Source: CAKVLS01 sp045605365
Lineage (GTDB): Bacteria; Bacillota; Clostridia; Christensenellales; UBA1242
NCBI GenBank assembly: GCA_045605365.1
Contig: JAZUPV010000008.1
Span: 1-25,612, forward strand
Direction of reading: 5' to 3'
Length of the DNA: 25,612 bases
Of the stretch, positions 7,718-15,700 are shown in pieces; position 1 is the stretch's first letter; every line of letters begins with the position of its first letter. The notes under the pieces are model-generated. The model was not told the DNA's origin, ran no database searches, and saw nothing but the letters and a program-made list of their open reading frames with translations. The position numbers and the translations under genes are program-made.

Positions 7718-9147
7718 GAATTGTGGTTTTTTAGATTGCGAAACAACTTTTCTTTGTCTAGTTGTATGGCTGACTTGTGACAAGGCTGTTTGGTTGGTTG
7801 TGGTTTTGACATAATATAATAACGAAGTTCGTCAAGGCAATGGTCGTCTCTTTTGTATGGGACGTCATTTGCTGACCAATAATATGATTTTATTTCTCTA
7901 ATTAAATTGGTACAAGATGCAAATATAAATAGCTTGGCTCGACCGGTGGCATCTTTTAGGTAGGATTTTACCCTAGAAATGCCACTAAATAGGTCTTTGT
8001 TGACTTTTGGGTTGGCAGAGATACCATTATCATAAAACAAATCTACAACCGACCTAGTACTAGCAAGTGTACGTTGTGTTGCGGCACTATCGATAAGGGC
8101 TTGATAATTGCCAGAAGAACTGACCTGCCAGTTGAGTTTGCGACAGATTTCTTTGATACAGTTGGCGTGGTATATAATGTCTTTGTCCTTATCAAAATGC
8201 TCTGCTATAACATAAACATTGCCGTCATAATCTACTGCGTACCAGTGACAAGCTAAGGGGTTGTGTAGTCCTGGGTCAATAGATATCGTATCATACCACT
8301 CGGTTGGCACATCAAATGGTTCTATAACGTGCACTTGTGGGTCAAACTCACTATAAACCAACCCGCCGCCACCGACAAACTTGCCGTACTTTCTGCTCTC
8401 TAGCTGGTCATAGGACATAGACTGTTCTAAGAGTTTGATTTGCTCAGGGTCTAAAAATGGGTTGTCGTGCCAATTGATATGTTCTGACCAAATTTGCGGG
8501 TCATTGTTGGCGTTAAGGTATATTTGGTCATACACCCAAGTTAGACCCTTTAATGGTGTCATAGTACCAAATATATCGCCACATTTGTCTAACACTCTCA
8601 TACGACATTCTTGGTAGATATCTTCGGGTGGTTCTTCGTCAAACCACACATAATCTAGCGACGCCCCTTGAAACTTTTCTCTACCTTGGTCGCAACTTTT
8701 AAACCCTATCGTACTAATACCGCCAAAGGTATTCTTTATCTGGATATAATCTATAACACCGCCTTTGGGGTTGTCTTTTTTGCCACTGAGCATAACTATA
8801 TCGTATATCCAGTCTGGGTTGAGATAATGTAGTATTTTTTGCTGAGCTACGTCACGTTGAACTTGCGTCGACAATGATACTACCCAGCCGATAGTGTCAG
8901 GCTTGTTGTCTCTATATGGGTGACAACCCCTTGCCATATATACTACTTCTACAGCACCGCATTCAGTTTTGCCACTACGATTGCCACCAAATACCCAACG
9001 ATTTTTGTGCGGGTCTTGGTGAAATAGCAGTTGTTTTTTGTGTATTTTGCCCGGTTGTGTGTTGTAATATTGCAGTTTGTTATTATTTTTACGTCTTTTT
9101 ATTTCGTTATTGATTTTGTTTAACCTGTCAATAATATTAACATTCAT
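7696..9147 (-). CDS. terL: Phage terminase large subunit (packaging ATPase and nuclease)
   Basis: 483 residues. It is the motor that pumps DNA into the procapsid and cuts concatemers. The ATPase half shows Walker A GGNRSGKT (residues 54-61), Walker B LDYVWFDEE (164-172) and coupling motif TMTP (about 195-198). The RNase H-like nuclease half shows the metal-binding acids SIDPG (Asp291), LIDSAA (Asp353) and DDHCLDELRYY (434-444). All key residues are present, so it looks active. AAGGAG lies 5 bases before the ATG. It is first in the minus-strand structural operon. The 73-base gap to the divergent gene at 9221 shows no convincing promoter for it. Confidence 0.95.
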   Translation of the reverse strand: MNVNIIDRLNKINNEIKRRKNNNKLQYYNTQPGKIHKKQLLFHQDPHKNRWVFGGNRSGKTECGAVEVVYMARGCHPYRDNKPDTIGWVVSLSTQVQRDVAQQKILHYLNPDWIYDIVMLSGKKDNPKGGVIDYIQIKNTFGGISTIGFKSCDQGREKFQGASLDYVWFDEEPPEDIYQECRMRVLDKCGDIFGTMTPLKGLTWVYDQIYLNANNDPQIWSEHINWHDNPFLDPEQIKLLEQSMSYDQLESRKYGKFVGGGGLVYSEFDPQVHVIEPFDVPTEWYDTISIDPGLHNPLACHWYAVDYDGNVYVIAEHFDKDKDIIYHANCIKEICRKLNWQVSSSGNYQALIDSAATQRTLASTRSVVDLFYDNGISANPKVNKDLFSGISRVKSYLKDATGRAKLFIFASCTNLIREIKSYYWSANDVPYKRDDHCLDELRYYIMSKPQPTKQPCHKSAIQLDKEKLFRNLKNHNSSLRYHR

Positions 9148-9220
9148 TAAAACTCCTTATTTGACAAAAATAGATAATATAATTTTTTAGTTAGGCTATA
9201 CACTAGGCTATGAGGATAAT

Positions 9221-9949
9221 ATGAAGATAATTTGTTTGTTATTAAGTTTGATGCTAAGCACAACAAAAACTAACCCAGCTTATGCACGAATAATAAAAGA
9301 AGACACCTATATATACAAAGAACAGGCTTGTAATACGGTTATGTTTGAACTGCCTAACACATATTTTGTTAAGCTGTTAGACTATAAGAACAATATATAC
9401 AAGGTAGAATATTGTGGCATAATAGGTTATGTAAAAGAAGGCGGTCTTCAACCTGTAGTAGGTACACCAAAAAAGCCTTTTATGGATAAGGCGACTTTTA
9501 GGATATTTTCTTCTGACGGGGCTGTACTTAGAAACACCCCTACAAAAACCAGCACTATCACTACCACTCTACCTATTGACAAAGCTATCGTATATCTCGG
9601 TAGTGTTGTGGGAGAAGAACTTATATATAATCGTGGCAACGTGTGGTACTATGCCGTATACACCAAAAACAATGAAACCTGCACAGGCTATGTCTATGCA
9701 GGTTTGTGTGATATGCTAACTAATGTTGATGTTAATACAGAATCTTTGGATAGTTGTGACAATCCGTTTGTGTCTAATAGCGAGTCTTATATACAATACT
9801 TGCAACAAAACGACACTATCAAGACTCTGCTTATAGTTGCGGTATGTTTGCCAAGTGTGATGTTGGTGTATTTGTTGTTTAAGCCGCTACGCTTAGCAAA
9901 AAGTCAACGTCTAAAAAAAGATGATTACTTTGAAGATAACGAACTTTAG
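9221..9949 (+). CDS. Secreted SH3-like protein with C-terminal membrane anchor
   Basis: 242 residues. An N-terminal signal peptide (KIICLLLSLMLS, cleavage near residue 22) is followed by two small beta-barrel, SH3b-like modules: about 25-78 (ending CGIIGYVKEGGL) and 85-168 (VLRNTP ... VWYYAVYTKNNETCTGYVYAG). A transmembrane helix follows at about 203-221, with a charged cytoplasmic tail (KSQRLKKDDYFEDNEL). This topology places the modules outside the membrane, probably against the cell wall. GAGG is 5 bases before the ATG. The gene is divergent from terL and shares its stop region with the convergent gene at 9946. Its architecture resembles the 587-residue protein at 10826. It may be a host envelope protein or a cargo gene carried by the prophage; the window cannot decide. 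Confidence 0.75.
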   Translation: MKIICLLLSLMLSTTKTNPAYARIIKEDTYIYKEQACNTVMFELPNTYFVKLLDYKNNIYKVEYCGIIGYVKEGGLQPVVGTPKKPFMDKATFRIFSSDGAVLRNTPTKTSTITTTLPIDKAIVYLGSVVGEELIYNRGNVWYYAVYTKNNETCTGYVYAGLCDMLTNVDVNTESLDSCDNPFVSNSESYIQYLQQNDTIKTLLIVAVCLPSVMLVYLLFKPLRLAKSQRLKKDDYFEDNEL

Positions 9950-10485
9950 GCTGAAGTTGACTTTAGATGTTTTATAAGTGTTTTGTAAATAAAGCTACCA
10001 TCTATTTCGCAGTTTACTTTTGTGTTTTTGGTATATGAAGAAACTAGTTTGTTTATCCAAGGTTCGTTGATGATAGACTTGTACAAACTTGGGTTGTTAT
10101 TAAAGTATAGTTCTAGGCGTTTTTCAAACTCTTTGATGGCTATGTTTGCTCGTCTAAAATATGTACGACTATTGACTTGTAATAGCTCGCTAATTTGTGC
10201 AGATGGCATATTATCGATGTATTTTAGGGTTAAAACCCTGGCTTGTTCGCAATTTAGCTGTTGCAATATTTTGTCTACTATTACCTTAATATTTATTAGG
10301 GTAATTTTTTTGTTGATTAGTGCCATAATCTCGTTGGTTTGGTCCATAGTGTTTGATTTGTAATAATCATAAAAACTAGACGAATTGACACTTTTTACCT
10401 TGACTACTCTATCGATAGATTTTGTCAAAGCATTAAGATATCTATATATGCCCAAAAAGGCTTTACTAATAATATATATTTGCAT
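9946..10485 (-). CDS. Sigma-70 region 4-like DNA-binding protein, candidate phage late regulator
   Basis: 179 residues. The N-terminal 80 are helical (residues 47-78 include the heptad-like NEIMALINKKITLINIKVIV). Residues about 80-125 form a sigma region 4-like helix-turn-helix: QARVLTLKYIDNMPSAQISE then LLQVNSRTYFRRANIAIKEF. No sigma region 2 is seen, so it is not a complete sigma factor. Proteins of this kind often sit before terminase genes in Firmicute phages and switch on late genes (ArpU and DUF1492-type families are comparable). A strong GGGGAGGA lies before the ATG at 10485. Its TAA stop overlaps the TAG of the convergent gene (TTAG, 9946-9949). Control of the terL operon is inferred from position only. 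Confidence 0.65.
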   Translation of the reverse strand: MQIYIISKAFLGIYRYLNALTKSIDRVVKVKSVNSSSFYDYYKSNTMDQTNEIMALINKKITLINIKVIVDKILQQLNCEQARVLTLKYIDNMPSAQISELLQVNSRTYFRRANIAIKEFEKRLELYFNNNPSLYKSIINEPWINKLVSSYTKNTKVNCEIDGSFIYKTLIKHLKSTSA

Positions 10486-10825
10486 TGTATCCTCCCCGCA
10501 GTTTTAAAAATGTTGTTGGTTATTTTGCAAAAAACAGTCAAGTGACAGACTTGTTTTTGGGTTAAAGCAAAATAATAGTGAAAGGGTTTTTAGAACACTT
10601 TTAAAACGTTTGTTCGATAATAACACATTTATTATGACAACTGTTTGTCATATTTTACTTTTTAGTGACAAAAATTTTGTCTTTTTTAAAATTTTTTTGT
10701 CGAATATCTTATATAACAAATAGCAAGTAGGCTTTTTGATTAATTTTGATAACAAACTAAACAAAAGATTGTATTTTGTTGCCAAAATAGATTGTTAAAT
10801 ATATAATAAATACTAGGAGATTATT
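10486..10825. promoter_or_regulatory. 340-base divergent control region with clustered inverted repeats
   Basis: There is no credible gene here. It lies between the minus-strand helix-turn-helix gene and the plus-strand propeller/SH3 gene. Three inverted repeats cluster in 65 bases: ATAATAA/TTATTAT (10617-10635), TATGACAA/TTGTCATA (10633-10652) and GACAAAA/TTTTGTC (10667-10681). The last two share a TGACAA-type half-site. A plus-strand promoter is at the right end. I found no clear promoter for the minus gene. The repeats look like operators, perhaps for the adjacent regulator, and this is a possible prophage edge. Confidence 0.55.
10779..10807 (+). promoter_or_regulatory. Sigma-A-type promoter of the propeller/SH3 membrane protein gene
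   Basis: TTGCCA (10779-10784), a 17-base spacer, then a perfect TATAAT (10802-10807). AGGAG starts only 8 bases later, so the mRNA leader would be about a dozen bases and the ribosome binding site would lie almost at the 5' end. Confidence 0.75.
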
Positions 10826-12589
10826 ATGCTAAAGAAGATTGTTTGCCTACTAACATTAGTTATGGCAAGTGTTGTTTGTGCGATATGTTGTACTAGCACC
10901 CAAGCTTATGCTGATGTAGAGTTTACTGAACAAAATAGTGGTTATGGCAAAAACATAGACGTTGTAAGTTATGACAACAACCTTTTGGTGGCGGATACTG
11001 ACAACAACCATATACGTATCGTCAACCAAGAAAACTTGCAAGTATATAGTTTTGGCAAAAAGGGTTATTTAGATGACAGTGTAACAAACCCTACCCTTGT
11101 TGCTTGTGACAACCAAACTATTTATGTTGTTATGGGCAATAACGATTTTATAAAGATATTTGACTATCAAGGTAATTATCTAGGGTCTTATGATAGTTAT
11201 AACGAAAATAACCTAAACTATCCTTTTTATAACATAACTAGCATTGTGGTTGATACATACGGTGACTTATATGCTCTACACTTGTCTAGTGATGGGCTTA
11301 ATAACTGTTTGTTAAAACTGGTTAACGATAACTTTATTAAAGCCGACATACAAGACTTGGATATTAATCAAACTAGCAGATTGTTAGTTTCTACCACAGG
11401 CGAGAGTTTGATAATCGTTAATACTGATAGCGTGACTATAGTTGATAGCCAAAATATGGTTATAAAAAACAACTACGACATAACAGCAACTTATGATGAT
11501 GTAGAGATAGATTATTTAAACAACTTATATTTTTATCAAAAAAACAATCAAATAACAAAACTATCTGGTCCAGATTATCAAGTTTCTGAACAATATGTGT
11601 TAGAAGCTAACACAACAAATGCTTTTGTCTTTAACCAAATTAGTGGCAAGGTATTTGTGCTAGATGATACAGACAACTCTATCAAAACTCTAGAGACAAA
11701 TTTTGTAGACCACTTGTCGAGTTTTGAAAAGCCTACTGATTATTTAGATACTACTAACTTTACTCAAGGGGTACAACTAGCAACTATAAAAGATAGTGCT
11801 ATTGCTTATAACTACCCATATACATTGTCTTCTTATATGACACTAAATAGTGGAGACTTTGTTATTGTTCTTGATGATAGTCAAGACTTTTGGTACTGTA
11901 TGGTAACCAACAAACATAACTATAACGAAACTATGTATATCAACAAAAACCACTTAACAAAAGTTGATATGACAAGATTTGATATAGAACAAGACAACTA
12001 TATTATATCTACTCCACAAGCGGTTATATACAAATACCCTACTACTCTAAAAGCAACCCAAGGTCAAACTGCAAGTATTTCTTTAGACACACCATTATCT
12101 TCAGGTGCTAGCATAAAAGCAACCAAACTTATACTTGGTTATAATGATTATCAAAATATGAGCTTTTTTGAGATAGAACTAGAAAATGACCAAGTAGGAT
12201 ATGTAACAACTGCTTCTGTAGTGACATTTAACACTACAAAAGATGCTCAAGCAATCAAACCAAATGCTACTATAAAAATCACTAGCGAGTTAGAATTTGT
12301 CAACCTATACACCAAGGTTGGCGACAAGTACAAACTAATAACAACTCAAGTTTTGTTAGATGGTACAAGAGTTAGACTTGTAAAAAATTATGACAAACAA
12401 GCAAAATACTGCGAGATAAAATATATCGACAACGAAGGTCAAGTGGCTACAGCTTATGTAGAGACAAAATACATAGTGCTAGATGGTATAACTTTTGAGA
12501 TAGTTATAGCAATTTTGCTAATTGTAGTCAGTGTTGTTTTGGGGTTAATTTTGATAGTAGTTATCAAAAAATCTAAGCACAGAATATAA
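10826..12589 (+). CDS. Cell-surface beta-propeller / SH3-like protein with C-terminal membrane anchor
   Basis: 587 residues. The signal peptide ends near residue 29 (STQAYA-D). Residues about 30-300 contain NHL-like propeller repeats, such as GKNIDVVSYDNNLLVADTDN and ITSIVVDTYGDLYALHL. Residues about 310-550 hold roughly three SH3b-like modules (FWYCMVTN ... ETMYINKNHL; MSFFEIELENDQVGYVT; KYCEIKYIDNEGQVATAYV). A transmembrane helix at about 556-581 and a short basic tail (KKSKHRI) end the protein. The propeller and SH3 parts are therefore outside the cell, anchored in the membrane, perhaps binding wall or surface sugars. AGGAG is 6 bases before the ATG. It ends at an intrinsic terminator, so it is a single-gene unit. 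Ligand and function are unknown. Confidence 0.8.
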   Translation: MLKKIVCLLTLVMASVVCAICCTSTQAYADVEFTEQNSGYGKNIDVVSYDNNLLVADTDNNHIRIVNQENLQVYSFGKKGYLDDSVTNPTLVACDNQTIYVVMGNNDFIKIFDYQGNYLGSYDSYNENNLNYPFYNITSIVVDTYGDLYALHLSSDGLNNCLLKLVNDNFIKADIQDLDINQTSRLLVSTTGESLIIVNTDSVTIVDSQNMVIKNNYDITATYDDVEIDYLNNLYFYQKNNQITKLSGPDYQVSEQYVLEANTTNAFVFNQISGKVFVLDDTDNSIKTLETNFVDHLSSFEKPTDYLDTTNFTQGVQLATIKDSAIAYNYPYTLSSYMTLNSGDFVIVLDDSQDFWYCMVTNKHNYNETMYINKNHLTKVDMTRFDIEQDNYIISTPQAVIYKYPTTLKATQGQTASISLDTPLSSGASIKATKLILGYNDYQNMSFFEIELENDQVGYVTTASVVTFNTTKDAQAIKPNATIKITSELEFVNLYTKVGDKYKLITTQVLLDGTRVRLVKNYDKQAKYCEIKYIDNEGQVATAYVETKYIVLDGITFEIVIAILLIVVSVVLGLILIVVIKKSKHRI

Positions 12590-12632
12590 ACCCGACCAAA
12601 AAGTCGAAAACTTTTATTAAAAATACCCTATA

Positions 12633-12657
12633 AGAGCGGTAAAACCGCTCTTTTTTT
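12633..12657 (+). terminator. Intrinsic terminator after the propeller/SH3 gene
   Basis: AGAGCGGT and ACCGCTCT form a perfect 8-bp stem with an AAA loop, followed by six T, 43 bases after the stop at 12589. Confidence 0.9.
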
Positions 12658-12698
12658 ATGTTTTTAATTGTAAAAAATTTGCAATATTTGTAAATAAA

Positions 12699-12728
12699 TT
12701 GACAAATACTAGCAATATATTATATATT
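12699..12728 (+). promoter_or_regulatory. Promoter of the DUF4116-like repeat protein gene
   Basis: A perfect TTGACA (12699-12704) is followed after 18 bases by TATATT (12723-12728); the surrounding DNA is nearly all A and T. A transcript from here would have a leader of about 25-30 bases that includes AGGGG, 8 bases before the ATG at 12761. Confidence 0.6.
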
Positions 12729-12760
12729 TAAATTAGTAATATATTTTAGGGGTTAAAAAT

Positions 12761-15700
12761 ATGAATATTGATAAAGTTGTTAAAAAAATTGTTAACAATC
12801 CAAACTTACTAAAAAAGTTCGAAAAAAAGAGAGAATACACTGACATTTTACTTGCTACTAGCAAAGTTATGCCAGAGATTCTTAACCAAGCTGGGGACTT
12901 TTTGCGTACTGACAAATCTTTTGCTTTGGCTGCAGTTAGCGAGAACGCAAACACCTTCCCTTACTTTGTTCAAGAATTGCAAAATGACTATGACGTTGCA
13001 CTAGCTACTGTCAACAACAATGGTCTTTATCTTGAAAAGCTTAACTTTCAATTTAAAGATAACAAAGACGTTGTTTTGTGCGCTATTAGACAAAACTATC
13101 TAGCATTGCAATATGCTTCAGATCATTTGCAAGCTGATGAAGAAGTTATTATGGAGGCATACAACATCAACAAAACTTCTTTGAACTTTGCCGATGATAG
13201 TCTAAAAGGCAACCCTAACTTTATGTCAAAAATGTTAAGCCTAGACAGTGCAAACTTGTTCTATGCATTAGACAACATAAAGGGCGACAAGCAAATTGTT
13301 ATGTCTGCTATTGAAAACAACTGGGAGTCATATATGTATGCTACTGATGGTGTAAAAGGTGACTTTGAAGTGTTGTCAGCAGCTGTTAGAAAAAATACTA
13401 GAGCGCTTAACTTTGCACCAAACAAAGTTAGAGAAGACGCTAACACAATGTTACGTTTGCTTGCTCTATACCCTGCTGCAATAACAGAAGTAACAAGAAC
13501 ATTATTAAGCAACGAAGCTTTTGTATCAAAAGCAATCGAACTTAACTGCTCTATCTCTCATATTTCTAACGAACTAAAACTTAACCAAGAACTTACTACA
13601 AAAGCTATCACAAGAGATATAAGCGAACTAAACTGGGTAGCAGAAGAACTAAAAGATGATGATGATTATATCTTAAAAGCTATTGCTATACACCCAGCAG
13701 CATTAGAGTTTGCTTCTAACAGACTAAAACAAAACAAACAATTCTTAAGTGAAGCTGTAGCAAAAAATATTTATGCTTTTAACCATATGCCAAGCAGACT
13801 TAAAAAAGACAAAGAGTTTATGTCTATGGCAATATCTCGCAATTCTAAATCAATGGAGTTTGCTGCTGACGAGTTAAAAACTAACAAAGCCTTTGTACTA
13901 AAAGCCGTTAAGGTTGATGGTACTTGCTTGATGTATGTATCTAACAAACTAAAAGCTGACAAGACTGTTGCTTTAGAAGCTATCAAGCAAAACGGCAAAG
14001 CACTAAACTATGTTGCTCCACAATTTAAAAACGACCGCATAATGGTTACAGAAGCAACAAGAACAGATATCGCCAACTTTGAATATGCATCTGATTTTCT
14101 AAAAAACGACGCAGACTTTGTAACATATCTATTTAAACAAAACAACGAAGCTGTTAAATATGCTAGCAACGACCTAAAATCAAATCTTGATTTCTTTGAA
14201 AATCTTGTTAGATTTGATGGACTTAGCTTGCAATATGCAAATAACGAAATTAAAAATAACAAACAAATAGCTATGCTTGCTATTAACGAAAACAAAGATG
14301 CTTATTATGTATTGTCAGACGAGTTAAAACACGACCCAGAGATTATTAGACTAGTTAACCCACAAGCCAATGTAAGCATAATCAATGACAACTTTGACAC
14401 CTATACCCCATCTAACTTTGACGCTAGCGAGCAAGCAGATAGTTTTGGTCAAGATTATCAACCAGTTGAAGATGCTCAACCAGAATATCAAGAACAACTA
14501 CAAGACGTAGAGCCTGAGTATCAACAAGAAACTCAAGCCTTTGTAGAACAACCTACTTATGACGAAACTACAGAAGAAACAGTTGAACCTACTTATGAAC
14601 AAGCTACTTATGAAAGTCAACCTGAAACACTTGAAGATATAGATCAGCCTACTCAAGAGTATTATCAAACAGAACAAACTGAACAAGAAACTGCCGAACA
14701 AGTAGAAGATAATCAAGAAGAATATAATGGTTTTAATCAAGAGCCAATCGACCTTGAAGATGTTGACACTCAACCACAAGAGTTTGAACAAGTAGATCAA
14801 GCTGAAACTTATGAAGAACAACCTATCTACGAACAAGAACAAGAAACTGATTATGTAGGACAACCTACTGATATAGAAGATGTTGAAACAGAATCTCAAC
14901 CTAGTGAAGAAACTACTTATTATCAAGAAGACCCACAACCAGCTGAGTTTGTTGAAACAACATATCAAGGTACAAGCGATATAGATGATATAGAACAAGA
15001 TGCCCCAATCGTTGATGAAGATGACGACATCGAATTATCTCAACCACAACAAATGTATGCTCAACAACCTATCGCAGAAGAAACTGCCGAACAAGAATCT
15101 TATGATTATTATCAACCTGAAGCTGAACAACCAGCTCAAGATTACTATCAACCACAAGAGTTTGAACAAGTAGAAGAAAGTATTGAAGAAGATAACTTTG
15201 ATCAAGACGAAACAGAAGAAACAAATGCTTTTGTATCAGAACCAGTCGACATAGAAGATATTGATGATGATACAGATAGCGAACAAGCAGATACTTTTGA
15301 ACAAGATTATCAACCACAACAAACTGAACAAGTTGAAGAATATCAAGAAGAAGCAGTAGAAGAAGTTGAACAACCAGAATATCAAGAAGCTCAAACTTTT
15401 GTAGAACAACCAGAATATCAAGAAACTACCGAAGAAGCAGTTCAACCTGCTTATGAAACTCAACCAGTAGAACAACCTACTCAAGCGTATTATCAACCAC
15501 AAACAGAAGAAGTAGAAGCTGCCCCAGTTGTTATCGACCCTGCAAACTTGCCTTATGAAAAACAAGTAAAACGTAGCATACCAGAAGTATCTATTGTTGT
15601 TGCAGAAAGATTTGCTCCAGAACGTGTACCTGAATTCCAACAAGAACTAAGAGACATAGACAACGAATTAACTGGATCAAAACCTACTCCAAAGACTACA

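Noticed and set aside
9161..9183. TTGACA followed by TATAAT upstream of the SH3 gene
   Set aside because: The spacer is only 11 bases, too short for a sigma-A promoter; TTGACA also reads as part of an AT-rich leader of terL.
10531..10553. CAAGT/ACTTG hairpin upstream of the helix-turn-helix gene as a terminator
   Set aside because: Only a 5-bp stem and in the leader of a gene rather than after one.
10486..10825. Prophage attachment site
   Set aside because: The other prophage end is outside the window, so no direct repeat can be compared, and there is no integrase or tRNA here.
12911..14332. 75-base periodicity taken as a possible CRISPR or satellite array
   Set aside because: It is a coding repeat in frame with a 25-residue protein unit, and the DNA copies are strongly diverged.
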